Notes under the pieces: model-generated
What the model saw: the letters and a program-made list of their open reading frames with translations, nothing else
The model's database searches: none
What the model was told of the DNA's origin: nothing
Translations under genes and position numbers: made by a program
Source: Rhynchopus sp. YZ270_cl-10
Lineage: Eukaryota > Euglenozoa > Diplonemea > Diplonemida > Diplonemidae
Length of the DNA stretch: 64,000 nucleotides
Assembly: GCA_964035575.1 (NCBI GenBank)
Contig: OZ037883.1
Span: 372,001 to 436,000 of the forward strand
Direction: 5' to 3'
Shown here: positions 46,101-54,188 of the stretch, one piece after another
Layout of the letters: each line of letters begins with the position of its first letter
Position numbering within the stretch: position 1 is the first letter of the stretch

Positions 46101-47376
46101 CATAGTCTGAATACTCTGCGAGACATCCAATCGTCGCAAAGAGGTCAGCAAACATCTGCAGTCGTGCATTAACGTGCCCACCCGGCAGTAGCATACGCCG
46201 TTCGGTAATCTGCTCCCGATACACAGCAAGGGGTGTCAAATAGGAGGACCACTTTATCCGCTTCTGCGCCTCAACTTCGAGCGATTTGAACAACGCGTCT
46301 AACGAAGTGGAAAGGAGAGATCCGTGCTCGCGCAGACGCTTCATAATCACCGAGACAACGCGGGACTGCTGGAACTGCGCCTTCGTGCAGACAATCTGCG
46401 CAGCCTGCTCGCGCCAGAAGTCTGCCTCTTCTTGGACAGGGCACTTCGCTCTGGGCTCCTGCGCAAGCAGGTCTTTCATAAATTTAATCCACGTCACCGC
46501 TGTCACATCGATATTCGCAGGCACCACTGTCTCCGGTATCGGTACCACAACCGGAGTGCCCGATTGGAGCACCGGATTCGCCTCCGCTCTCTTTCCCTCT
46601 GAAAGCGACTTCTCGAATACTGCTAAGGCCTCTGGCTTCTTCGATGATGCAGTCAGACAGCCTTGCACTGCGACGCGCGCCAACCTCAGGAGCATCTTCT
46701 GCAGCACCGCCTTGGTGCACCCCGAGGGCAGCACACCGACGTTCAGTGTGCGTGCGGGGGTGCTTTGTGCTGCCCCCTTCCCGCGCCCCGCATCCTTTGC
46801 CTTCATGAAGAACACCACACGCCCCTGCACCGGCTCTGCGGGGAGTTGTGTGAGCAGGATGATGTTCTCCCCACCAGGCTCCTTTACTGCGAGGAGAAGC
46901 GACGCAGTGTGCGGCTTCTCTCTCCCGAGGTGCGGCGGGTTTGCTTCGAACACCTCTGTAGCACGTTTGCTACGTGGCGTCACGCACAGATGCGGCGACA
47001 ATGCTCCACAGATACCCAGCCCACTCTGCCCGCTTGAACGCCCCACTTCAGTGGCATACGCAGGGAAAGGACGTCCCTTCCCAACACTCTTAGCGCGCGG
47101 CGAACCCTTCGCCTTCGGGCTAAGACCAAAGGAAACCGTCGGAGGAAACACTTCCGCCTCCACCTCCTCCTCACGCAGCCACTCTGCAACAGCATCGTAG
47201 TAGTGTCCACCCCGCACCCACTCCCTGTTCGCCCGGTCGTCTTCAGCACAGAACAGTGGGTTCGCAAAGAAGGCAGTCGAATACTCTGGCTGCACACTCT
47301 GCGCCTCGGGCACGCTCCCAACAAGAAGGCTCTGTGCTTTGTGCAGAACCCATGATACTTTATCGGCCTCCTCCAT
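34129..47376 (-). CDS. Full-length dynein heavy chain with degenerate AAA1
   Basis: Motor subunit of 4,415 residues encoded without introns. The tail and linker cover about 1-1940, followed by six AAA modules. Walker A motifs: AAA1 GPSAGGKV (1958-1965), AAA2 GPPGCGKT (2216-2223), AAA3 GGAGCGRST (2497-2505), AAA4 GPRGMGKQ (2839-2846). The stalk coiled coils and microtubule-binding tip lie at about 3040-3290, then AAA5, AAA6 and the C-terminal domain with the PWEDLR...YGG motif. Only AAA2 has a textbook Walker A. AAA1, the main ATPase site of dyneins, has Val for Thr, WLVVARSC where the family has WGCFDEFN (Ala2010-Arg2011 for Asp-Glu), and no sensor-1 Asn. AAA3 has Arg for Lys. ATG at 47376 is chosen; the frame runs further only to a TTG. 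ACTCACAG lies upstream (47429). A role in the flagellar axoneme or intraflagellar transport is inferred. The class is unclear; vertebrate DNHD1 is a possible parallel for a divergent heavy chain. Confidence 0.95.
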   Translation of the reverse strand: MEEADKVSWVLHKAQSLLVGSVPEAQSVQPEYSTAFFANPLFCAEDDRANREWVRGGHYYDAVAEWLREEEVEAEVFPPTVSFGLSPKAKGSPRAKSVGKGRPFPAYATEVGRSSGQSGLGICGALSPHLCVTPRSKRATEVFEANPPHLGREKPHTASLLLAVKEPGGENIILLTQLPAEPVQGRVVFFMKAKDAGRGKGAAQSTPARTLNVGVLPSGCTKAVLQKMLLRLARVAVQGCLTASSKKPEALAVFEKSLSEGKRAEANPVLQSGTPVVVPIPETVVPANIDVTAVTWIKFMKDLLAQEPRAKCPVQEEADFWREQAAQIVCTKAQFQQSRVVSVIMKRLREHGSLLSTSLDALFKSLEVEAQKRIKWSSYLTPLAVYREQITERRMLLPGGHVNARLQMFADLFATIGCLAEYSDYASVGRLTALFMQFSDLISDEMTAWLSDTPSSMIIRNMDFAKEVLCNFKETFLSQRLEKKLFRTCPAKPPFVKLDCAVERIRDVHEMLSSRALFFTQLASHLPHGNSQKNISRALQLRQDIQNIPFEPQTLFHLSEAKFDAVYKSNAQNVRSFDSRLGLLLEEVVADTAVFTKACEVCAAFLALKDRRYFRTSWFRACEVTTTLFQKELSLSRKALRAFTDGTGYCKLSRGVARCAQFLCLADCLLERIDPAPLRKILSSTHLFDEAAELIELIHAIKETEIKKWSSHAAGVTSALRPGLLRRGGSPHTYHVVLCPNVVRTVQEALVLKRMCKNITIPDAVEDVLQQWDAVQRRNQRLQQVCFQFAADLQKVPAVWVTLLDVEIRHAGVVFSRGFGMETTVDELDLSGTAKFGEYLSWAGGHEVDKFIAECEDAVSCISRAVRVLHSPLETMNAAFVAFDASDNLFPFDSRIGNHTLTLGDEWAAFYEERREARFEQLREIPRDLIERSLDVLNSLRSEEGAVSALDVEWLEYSRQVIGALRKGAAKLVENGLNRFKQQLLKDEAAVIPLLSFSLSLQDGVVQFTPPKSDAVAATNAIVNDIIAYPSLLPYYSEAEDVRKVDSVASLVHSIGRLVKEELEEADSCLIFFNTQVQRWEHTLELQNKMSVQMAVPKGERLSFSASGSMEQPEQTRSEQLSKQLKNCEAIGAALTRLPSSFTLRLFLVDSEVLKNNVAQLAGNRYHSAVESTHKGIEDLLLGLETDLNMTYEGVLQASNSPAESPSDLFTALREIRESSAKEVGIADIIKPLAPLIRVLKKHHALPAPVIFSLMERVAAIPDSWARIKVRIGTLRSSVSGLQDKEVIRWLEDHELFGKRIASFVHTSARRLPNSIVFFEKDPYDMLHTARQETDALLAEENELLKIGAMLDLTQTPSKDLAGFVEVVCSLKTLWDLVSHAHSCLKESGQTFFTELCLEELKQSIGSLDEDLVTGDVIVKGQQLYGEVIESLQEWKRRLPLLETLHGSAFRRRHWKALLDECDKKCCGVHRLQCALDSGISLETPKLKLLLKQAEQEKAIESIVSSVDASWTNRSLPLRWNGSRAKTWLLDVEKADELICLAESDMIALHRIEREPASTPHIHQIHRWMGKLSTTLTVFRNWISLQSIWTEVIYCLCNHYTDGYKALYSLYVNQMAKLHCKHDTNKPYPFFEGLSLMKQFLELPKGVLTMVAEMEGKLKIRVDSCFVSVPRLGIVSDRKVKQMIAQEMDPDAVLQSFSCIAPGCATTIFSSYTELPVICHTEVRGFQSSDGSDKFMFDEPFRVSGGLESYLAGLLDAVHAKMRRHMEETWMIVNDVPRSEWCINTFTQKVALCAQMAFSMEIDAVFDQAEDGNASAFSMMHSNLTSRIRMHASVLRGVGGLQSYICSMATLVSLDVNDKKRISALLVLELHHRDVLEQISKQKATKNDFAWESQLRIAWDTELRLPVAHGPFGFTMQMGNEFVSPSGGIPFITTPETHRCRTMMLVALRLVACPAIFGPSAGGKVEMVNDLVCTLAHHMVVMVCSESLDAKLVSRIFHTTSRIGSWLVVARSCQLTIPKAVFVANHIAEILQLRRQQHTEAVVAVTMVKNTTGWKPLPAPFVSLCQPVCLMKISMSVIAVTAFASFGMKNARHLGTQLGAFYEHGAELLPDQSWSIPSLRTVLILSRARWKTTNEKSAVTGALHLVHISLLTGEDLAVGMHLLHSLFSRINAPKASPIVDTITQLNYSTGEGAEFGAVTNRLVASLALRRGLCVIGPPGCGKTVMWNIAVVALGWPKATVIFPSVLTLPDFHTQLRAAVQKKQMVVLDGAPSQWLDDLSLDFEDKRASEPLVGKSCRIVIECEHLCELSPSVATRVGIVSLKGTDVGWLGVKDRWSLSLPKEFTASVDFLCDTHLPAVFEWHRKFLATQSELNLLQTIQSTIESLLLRVKKPNHHNVDAVFSISVFWSLLAQVSTQTECVSLLSWWRRDFSLSSVIQDPTNEPRSTFLSFYHSLFSYGDPIPPAFEQNLLGLTQEQMFAAGYSALLASKQRSVCLIGGAGCGRSTVLSSLPTSGNARTVFVEGSNLTRKNEWTGLTCDRQVLVHIDDVSTLPAATKEAVRESLQINAGVTFVVVTSAKDQTFGTSRTARQFTALFLNDEESILMAICERITQQFSETENNHDMVADPQLFCLAESARVKPSASAFSEEVLVAAAMLPKASTQYVMCMDPDVHHTVMRMHRAQVLTKLQQRLSTATSTTITSRSKLISLWRYELSRIVLDTLIRPADVADLRESLDETTLSIFDYIPHALDDDNDDGDAPQGAVSPGGGVGRSVYWVPIVRGMWQTVSCEKLAISEKETVEAVSRTGKLNPSLCVPEMVRHVTSMADCLMTEARVTLLAGPRGMGKQYIALQAIKLLKLRAVLYEGGPSYQTQLPDPGAKKVKEVLVVKESRVVDQNFYEELSRLRHVKIVFICNVCSPHLKSLREQRAALFSDCQQYCMRGFSDTTKTELVVNLLKSERLTNGVKNPESTADFIVAVHRSSISHSTAEIHSIRTLLDFVRCISKVFKETTKRDHMRTRAIREGLSKSKAAIGQASVLEANLLSETSSAKMQAKATERAVEVHEKATRMYHEHSMAQELQKKRTEAASQEYQKGNREIVLENQMAKPFYEAAAAAIREIDKTAICDLRSLVKPHADIVSICIGAMVLASDGRIPKERTWAAVKKATQTPLQWLQQLVQVDPNNLLPMQVDYVTKMMNENKYQLQPAHLLVRSPACASLCAWILNIVTYHESRDRVRPKEANMADLKGSVEGFKQTLVKMQEKTKTLKAAVDSAVQDLEVAEEQYKTHTANSEHMRTRLQRAHALSRALGEDDRWSESLHKDPEWAVGDIALNAALITHAGGLPEHYRAQLLGDEWVQRLRTAGIPLLQPHLPLLRHSDSAHWATGGLPTDTFTLGSALAAAHSSRHVLMLDPQGQGLRWLTHLHPTASIASVQSNDYHEVLLKAVMKGGVVILTDVVAPLPACYDLLLDTPLVVTGSQDVSLWVAGKKAIVRDTFRIFAVSNTPAQALPSELLTKFNVINFSLSAASLKEMLLSEVTKRVVPEQEVAYITALQDVNRKTMEKLACEDSLLATLSVSDGEVLDRPELVSTLKELKHSTANINAALITAKELLQQQTCERDQYSAVVMRPMYLIQQALQLECVSPHYVFSIDWFRLTFARAVARVLKVGDGTSVLSKGVGDFASSRASYAAANTTCDVYRDLIVSIEKKDLQMFATSLCLHILNAEQPTRVPNHLLKVFLDGPVMAETGPFVETGPTWLSSDQWRCCVALEESCTEFSGLSTDLQCCPRWEEWVTVAQAEGESFPGEWQKLSLFKGLLLIKCLRPDRLQAAVALFLKAELGKTYVTPPVVSIPDVLKDPMANPCVLVWHDHEADLMLSAEAYCKRLKFCATYKLRGSEPDAAELLKRAFFHGGSVIVRNVHTVPAILHHLMNLLNTKTPHDDFLFLCSADVGKTAALPVPFLRGCRKIFSSGCSMKSVLQQSWNEATVQAPSTSRHEYKTLLFRIVFLHSAFYIRNLTYSAAFHDAPYCFGSRELATSRFVLQHWLQTCSHVPWEDLREMISSYIYGGLVSSEMDLAALKEMTEEVFSRHKLTQTDFIGISVLPSQSLENIGLSIDKVQWSRDDELQIAGVNAAVVTPIQEEPTDRHSGIRKFFFFKPDVQEEAEADLSAQQLHRLFPSEFDAIRHHAKVNAMQEFFASELTQYNALIRRINRDVLNPHHAMEQQLQSALKTGVVPEAWVAAGFETTLPLAAWAKNLHDRKEFLKQYEERRVPTVTMMHLLFRPKRFLFCVLSEKQPHDKLSYTYLRASVTNKTPDKIDIAARSGVHVWGFNTVLCRWNPERNIIDTPLPNEPLSTLPVLTLQAHEALEERELWHCAVFRTTLRKSVFMTIPLPTALPCTWTTAGAWAVLERPHSTER

Positions 47377-47721
47377 TTTAGGGGAGGGATTTGGGTTGGT
47401 AGTTGGGGGGGAAACCCCCCACAATGCCCTGTGAGTTGCAGTGGAGTGGATTGGTGTGGAATACGAAGTTTTGTGCGCTCAGATGGGGAAAGAACAACAA
47501 AATGATGAATATCAGCAATTTCGTCTTAAGTTTAATCCTTCATAACCACGCTAGGTGAAACGGTGTGGAAACACACATTTCTTTCACTTTTTTTAAAAAA
47601 TCAACACCAATATCAACTTTCAACATTTTACAACAATCTCATCTGGATGGGTCATAATCGGTCAAAAAAATCCGTTAATATTCCCCCCTGCCCCCTCCCC
47701 CATCCCGCCCCCTCCTTTTCT
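47377..47721. other. Spacer between the dynein and KY-type genes
   Basis: 345 bp, A/T-rich in the middle and C-rich toward 47690-47730. It contains the acceptor-like ACTCACAG (47429-47436, minus strand). Nothing else seen. Confidence 0.5.
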
Positions 47722-50005
47722 TCACCGCCCCGCAAAATAGGCACCAACCGTTCTTTCCGCTTCTTCTTTAGATTGGGGGGTGTTCAGCTCTAATGAGAGG
47801 AAACGAGAGATCTCGGCAACCTCTGAGGGCGGGAGGCGGGGGATGAGTGGGACTCCGTCCATGTCTTCTTTGGAGGAGATGGCGGTGACGATGTTGAACC
47901 CTGTGAAGGCGGGGACGAAGCTGCCCGCCATGCGGAGGTATACGTCAACCACGCCACGACGGAGCTGGGGGAGCGTCCGCGCGAAGGCACCTCTGAGCGC
48001 GTCGTACGCCATGACGTGGTATTCGCAGCGCAGCGCCCCGCTGCCTTCCCCATCCTCCTTGCCTTTCTTCGACTCTGATGCTGCAGGCCGCACCCGCTCC
48101 ACCAGCATCGCCCCCTCAATATCCGCCCTGCAAGGAAACACAACAAACTCCGCCTGCCCCCCCGCAGCCAGCTTGCCCATCCCAGGCGAGTCCAGCACCG
48201 CTGTGGCCGGCGGCACGCACTGTGCAGGCAGCAGAGGGTCCTCCCCTACCTTAACCGAAGAGCTGATCTGGTACTGCACGGCAAGCTGGGGTGCGTCCTC
48301 GTCGCTGCGCTGTACGTAAACCTCTAGGGTGTAGAGACCAGTGTCGGGGAGCACCATGTGGAGGTTGAGGGTGGAGGTGGCAAGCATGCGTTCCTGCCAG
48401 ACATGGCCTGAGGTTGGTGGGGAAGTGAAAGAGAGCGGGGGGGGGGGGGGGGGGAGAAACAATACCTGGGGGAAGCTCGCGGTTTGTCTTGCCCTGTTCG
48501 CTGAGAGGCCCTTCGAAGAGCAGCGCGGTGACATCCACTGTCGTGTCGACCATTTCAAATTGAACTGTGAGGGGCGGGCTCTTTGCTACGATGTGCGCGT
48601 ACTTCACGTGGCTCACAAGGCTGAGTCCATGTGTGTACATGACGTGCCGAGGGCAGGGTGACACCTCCCATGCCGAGCGCGCCACAGCCTTTGTTGAGAG
48701 CTGGTCCATTGTCTTCTCGGGGTAGTGCTCTGAGATAAAGGCGGGTGTCGGGGTCAGCCAGTAGAACTCACTGTCTATTCCCCCGAAGCAGTCCACGAAG
48801 TACTTCTTCTCATTCCACGACACCAAATTCCACGCACAGTTCCCCAAAGGCAGCGGGTACCCCGAAGAGTCGATGCCCTTCCGGTACTTCCCTTTCACAA
48901 CCTTCACAGTTGCCCCACTTATGCCGTCTGAGGGAACCCCTTCTGGTGGTGGTGCGGTCTCCGTCTGTTCTGCACCACAGAAGGTGGCGAAGATGTGTGC
49001 AAGCTCGTATGCGTTGGCCTCCTTCTTAGCCCACGCTGCGGCGATGGCTCCTGGTTGTAATGTGAAGGCGGCATCGACTTCATCGGGCTTCTTCTTAAAA
49101 AGCTTTGTAAGCAGGCGGAAGGCACTGCGGAAGGAATGGTGGCAGCCTTGTTCCTCACTGCAGCGCCAGGAGGTGCGGCGGTAAGGGCGTAGCAATGTGT
49201 CTGCACAGTCGGTCAGACTCATTTCTGCGGAGTAACCGTCGTTGAGAAAAGCGTCGACAGCAGCGTCCACCAGATCATAGTCAAAGCAGACATAGCGCGA
49301 CTGTGCAGAGAACGGCTGTCGATACGAACAATATGAATCGCCGCAGGAGGAACACTTTACTATAGAGTCCTGCAGCAGAGTGAGCTTTGTGTGTGAGGCA
49401 AGCTTCGTCCAGCGGGACTGCGCCAAGGCTCGTTTCTCCGCAAGCGCCTGTTGCAGTTCGCGGCTGTATGGTGCGTTGTTTGTGTTCTTCTTTTGTTTCT
49501 TTGTGGTTGTGGCTGCAAGCTGGCGGGCAGTAAAAGGGTCGTGGGTGACCCCCAGCACGGAATCGTTGTTTGCTCGCGCCTCGACTTGGGTGTCAAATTG
49601 AAACTGCTTGCGGAATGCGGGGATGCTCCCGAGCTGGACGCTCTCGGCGAAGTACTTCTCCTTTGCGTCGGCCTTGGTGTTGGCTGCTGCGGCGCTGTGC
49701 ACGCTCTGCTCTGCCACCTGCTCTTCATAGATGCACAGCTCCTTTGCCGCCAGCGCTGCAGTCTTGCCTTCCTTGCGAAGCACAGCATGGAAGTACGCCT
49801 CACACCACGCCCTGTACAGGTTGTTCGCCTCATCCGTCGTGCAGTCAACCTCACCCAACCCTTCTTCAGGCACCACCACAGGCAGCAACTGGTGTGTATT
49901 CCACCCGCGAACATGTGACGGATACGGTGTCCATCCCTCAGCCAAGGCAGGAAAGTCATGTCGATGATAGTGCTGGCTCCACGCTTCTTCGAGTTCCGTT
50001 GACAT
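47722..50005 (-). CDS. KY-type transglutaminase-like protein, catalytic residues replaced, two exons
   Basis: Protein of 741 residues. Exon 1 is 50005-48466; a 58-bp intron (48465-48408, GTATTG...ACCTCAG) is followed by exon 2, 48407-47722. The join restores ELPPGHVWQERML and the beta-sandwich pattern LNLHMVLPDTGLYTLEVYV. The middle (about 230-430) matches the transglutaminase-like fold of kyphoscoliosis (KY) peptidase: the helix ending IFATFC (338-343), VKGKYRKG, then GNCAWNLVSW and KKYFVDCFGG. In active relatives the helix begins with Cys and the second motif has His; here they align with Ala332 and Cys390, while Asp405 is kept. It is therefore probably not a protease or transglutaminase but a binding or cytoskeletal protein. 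Two KY-type Ig-like domains follow. A CxxC pair (CSSC, about 218-221) is present. The start is preceded by a C/T tract and CACTCAG. Confidence 0.8.
48437..48454. repeat. G18 homopolymer inside the KY-gene intron
   Basis: Eighteen G on the plus strand, read as a C18 polypyrimidine tract in the 58-bp intron of the KY-type gene. Confidence 0.8.
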
Positions 50006-52853
50006 GGGGGAGAGAGATAGAAGAGGAGAGGGAAAGGGAGGTCTGAGTGATAAAAGATTAGGGGGGGAGAAGGTGGTAGAAAAAAAAGTAGGGGCTTTTT
50101 TTGAGGGTTTAGAGTAGAGTTTTAAAGTAAACGTTTAAAAACGTTGTTTTAAAAAGGCATGATATGGGTCGGGGTGTTGTGCGTGGTGCAATGTGTGTGG
50201 TATACTAATGTTAGGTCTTGATGGGAAGGAAGTTTCCCCCCTTTCCCCCTTGCCCCTTTGTTGAGTTAGCTATATCTTTTTTATATTAGAATGTCAACAG
50301 AGAATGAACAATGAGGGGTTTCTTTGTTACACACGGTTGCCTTGGTACTGTGTCAACAAAAGCAAAGGAACACACTTTTTCCTTGTTCTTGTTTGGTAAC
50401 ATGCTCGAGATTGCTATATTTTTGTGTTAGTTACCACGGTAACAAGGAAAACGTTTCACTGGAACCTACCGAACCACCGGTAGTTTTTGGCAGCCGCGCC
50501 ACTGGTACTGCCTCTTCCTTTGCTTTGTTGTGCTGCATAGCGGGGGTTCCACACTGCAACTGGACAGGAGGGGGGTTTATTTTGAAAAAATTTGAAGCAG
50601 AAATTTAATTTTTTGGTGATTTCTGGGCAGTTTCCCTTTTACTGTGGGGGCACAGTCCGCACACCTCCCCCCAAGATGTGGCAGAGCCTCGTGACTCTGG
50701 GCTGACGGCCAAGGGGGTGAACCCCCAATTTTTTGATTTTCACATTATCATCAAAATTAAACACTGAACACGAAGGAAAAGTGAAGATCCAGTAAAAAGG
50801 GGAGGGGAGGGAGCAATAAACGCACAAAAGAAAAAAAAAACGGACAAACAAAAAAATCGGGGGTTTATCAGATGAACTTAAGCCTCTCGTGTTTCGTCAC
50901 CTTAAAACCCACACCTATGCTAACCATGACAGAAAAAAAATGAAAAAATGAAAAAAAAAAAAGATGTTGAAAAAATTGAAACGGAATAATAGGCTCGCGG
51001 TGGGGTTCAGCACAGGTTAAAACCAGGGGAAGAGCTTGGGGGTTTTTTTCGGTCAGGTTGACTCGAGTTCTGCCCCATACAAAAAAAAACGGGTCAGGGT
51101 GAGTTTGCCTTTTACCTCTTCACACGCGTGTTTGTTTTTATCATTTGTGTATCATCAACGATCCATTTCTTGTGAAACGCATCTTTACATTCTGCATGTG
51201 TTTGTCTTCAAAAGCGACCTGATTTAACCCTATTTGACCCGATTTTTTGCCCCAAACCCATACTCCAAGCTCCTGCCCTGGTTAAAACATTTTTTTTTAA
51301 AGGGGTGTGACAGGGGATAACAGAATTGGGTAAAGAATAACAAATTTTTCTTTCATAAAGATGACTGTGCCGCAACAGAAGCACACAATATCTTTTTTAA
51401 GATGAAGTTCAAGCACAAGACAAAAAAAACCCCCTGCCTGAAACAGAGCAATATATATAAAAAACGACAGAGGTGAGAGGGAAAGAAATTTTAATTTTTT
51501 TTTGATGCAATAATTCGATTCATAGACTGAGCGTATTAAGATGATAGTTGTTGATGCAGGCACTGAAGGCGACTGGACCCACGTAGTGGTAGCCTCGGGT
51601 GAAAGCACAAAAAAGAAAAATGAAAAGAAAAGGAAAAAAGTTGGCAAGATGAATACATGTGCAGTCACCTTGTTGATCGCACAGCAAAGCTGTGCAACAA
51701 TATTATTTTAGAAAGTGGAGATTTGCACAAAAACTGTGGCAACTACACTCCAACAATTTAGTACAGTTTTTTTTTCAAATATAATTGTTACTAGCCTTGG
51801 CGGCAATGTTGGTGAGCGTGTTGACACAGTATGTGAGCACCTCCCGTATCCCTGGCCGCTTTTTTTTTTTTTGAAAGCTGTGCCACCCCCTCCAGAACCT
51901 TGGGGAGGTTCGGGATTGGTGCACTCAATAGAGAACACAGCCGTCCTCCAGCATTTGGTGTATTGGATCGTACTATCGTATCATACTTCCGGACAAGACG
52001 TCCCAAGGACCTGTCGGGTGTTGTAAAGCACAAGATCACCATCACTCACTGAGGACGAAGCTGGCTACGATGTGACACGACAACAAACCTTAGTAAAAAG
52101 TCTGACAAAAAAAACGAAGCTCAACGTGGACTGATTGAAGGAGTATGATTTTGATACCTATCGCAGTACCCTGTGGCCGACAAAAAAGAAGATGAAAAAG
52201 AAATGAGAATAATCAAAATAAAAAGTTGAAAGTGCAAACGCCTCACCGTTCATCGGCGGGCGCAGGCACTGAAAATAAAACGACAATAATGCAGGAGGGG
52301 ATAAGTGTTGTATTTCTTATTGGTTCTTTCCTTCGGGAATATTTATGCAATATCCCTGTTAAAATTATGCGTTTTATTTTTCTTTTTGATAATCCGATAG
52401 TACAGCTACCATACATACCGCCTGCACTGTCCAGAAAACATTTTTTTTCCCGTGACCACACACACAGCCCATTATTTTTCTGCCGTTTTCCCCCCAGTCG
52501 CACAAAATTAGTTATTCCATGTCAGCGTGACAGGTCATAAAAGGGTGTCGTGCGCCAGAAGCAAAAAAGCCCTGTGTAGGTGGGGGGGTTTTGCTGCTGC
52601 AGTGTCACGCTGGCCGAGTTGCTCCGCACAATAAAAAAAATCTGTATAAATGGTGTTACCGAAAGGGCCCATATTGACAGGTCCTTGACAGGTCCTTGAC
52701 ATGTCCCCGACAGTGGGGGGTGTCATTTTATAATTTGCTTTATAGTGGGGTTTTTTTTTGCCCAGGAAAATCACCCACTAAAGAAGGGGCAGTGCTCAAA
52801 ACCGCCCGAAGTCTGGAAATGGCCATCTTCTGGGCTATGTAGGCATCATAGGT
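50006..52853. other. Intergenic region with dispersed repeats
   Basis: No gene recognised. It holds an acceptor-like C/T tract ending CACTCAG (50043), family B copies (50866-50906, 51645-51673), a family D-like copy (51545-51605), a family A copy (52222-52274) and a family H element (52652-52740). The end near 52740-52853 reads as an open coding-like stretch on the minus strand (AQKMAISRLRAVLSTAPSL), adjoining the octamer array. Confidence 0.45.
52652..52740. repeat. Family H short element, copy with TTGACAGGTCC core
   Basis: Ends TGGTGTTACCG and GGTGTCATTTTATAATTTG enclose tandem TTGACAGGTCC units. The copy at 54922-55004 lies in the opposite orientation by its ends, yet its core is in the same direct orientation, so core and ends are inverted relative to each other. 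Related but more diverged: 14062-14148 and 25818-25850. Confidence 0.65.
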
Positions 52854-53878
52854 AGTACCATAGTACCATAGTACCATAGTACCATAGTACCATAGTACCA
52901 TAGTACCATAGTACCATAGTACCATAGTACCATAGTACCATAGTACCATAGTACCATAGTACCATAGTACCATAGTACCATAGTACCATAGTACCATAGT
53001 ACCATAGTACCATAGTACCATAGTACCATAGTACCATAGTACCATAGTACCATAGTACCATAGTACCATAGTACCATAGTACCATAGTACCATAGTACCA
53101 TAGTACCATAGTACCATAGTACCATAGTACCATAGTACCATAGTACCATAGTACCATAGTACCATAGTACCATAGTACCATAGTACCATAGTACCATAGT
53201 ACCATAGTACCATAGTACCATAGTACCATAGTACCATAGTACCATAGTACCATAGTACCATAGTACCATAGTACCATAGTACCATAGTACCATAGTACCA
53301 TAGTACCATAGTACCATAGTACCATAGTACCATAGTACCATAGTACCATAGTACCATAGTACCATAGTACCATAGTACCATAGTACCATAGTACCATAGT
53401 ACCATAGTACCATAGTACCATAGTACCATAGTACCATAGTACCATAGTACCATAGTACCATAGTACCATAGTACCATAGTACCATAGTACCATAGTACCA
53501 TAGTACCATAGTACCATAGTACCATAGTACCATAGTACCATAGTACCATAGTACCATAGTACCATAGTACCATAGTACCATAGTACCATAGTACCATAGT
53601 ACCATAGTACCATAGTACCATAGTACCATAGTACCATAGTACCATAGTACCATAGTACCATAGTACCATAGTACCATAGTACCATAGTACCATAGTACCA
53701 TAGTACCATAGTACCATAGTACCATAGTACCATAGTACCATAGTACCATAGTACCATAGTACCATAGTACCATAGTACCATAGTACCATAGTACCATAGT
53801 ACCATAGTACCATAGTACCATAGTACCATAGTACCATAGTACCATAGTACCATAGTACCATAGTACCATAGTACCATA
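52854..53878. repeat. Octamer array (AGTACCAT)n, about 128 units
   Basis: A 1,025-bp tandem array of one 8-bp unit with no variant visible by eye. It produces three overlapping open frames of the MVLWYYGT type on the minus strand that are not genes. Confidence 0.98.
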
Positions 53879-54188
53879 AGATCGTTGTGCATGAAGTGTG
53901 GGACACAAAAAATACCCAGCCGTCCCTGTATCAGTTGAGGAAGGGTTTGGGAGGAATGGTCGAGGCCATCATAAGCCTACGTGGGGGCGGTACGTGGCCA
54001 ATAGCTCACCTGTCACATCAGCAGCGATGCGACGTACGATTCTGTAACGAAGGAACACTTTGATTGAGTGGTGACGCTGGCCAGCAACAGGCGGACGCAG
54101 GACAGGATCCGAGCGTTCTGCCTACAGGACAAGGAGCTGCGCGAGGGGTTCGACACAGCGCCAACGTAGGGCGTTGACCTCTTCCTTC
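53879..54188. other. Unique GC-rich island between two microsatellite arrays, coding-like
   Basis: About 310 bp of non-repetitive DNA. Plus strand: an open stretch reading HEVWDTKNTQPSLYQLRKGL and on to a TGA near 54064. Minus strand: an open stretch reading HHSIKVFLRYRIVRRIAADV, preceded by CTTGTCCTGTAG and followed by GTGAGC, as an internal exon would be. Only one can be real. I recognise neither. It may be an exon of a gene whose introns contain the arrays, or a fragment of a broken gene. Confidence 0.3.

Noticed and set aside
35233-47200. Many 60-300 codon open frames on the plus strand opposite the dynein gene
   Set aside because: They mirror the codon pattern of the dynein gene, have no family features and overlap an unambiguous gene.
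47377-47424. A 16-residue N-terminal extension of dynein
   Set aside because: The extension begins at a TTG, not an ATG; the first ATG in frame is at 47376.
52740-53908. Open frames of MVLWYYGT type over the octamer array
   Set aside because: Three overlapping frames of the same repeat are open at once; this reflects the 8-bp unit, not coding.
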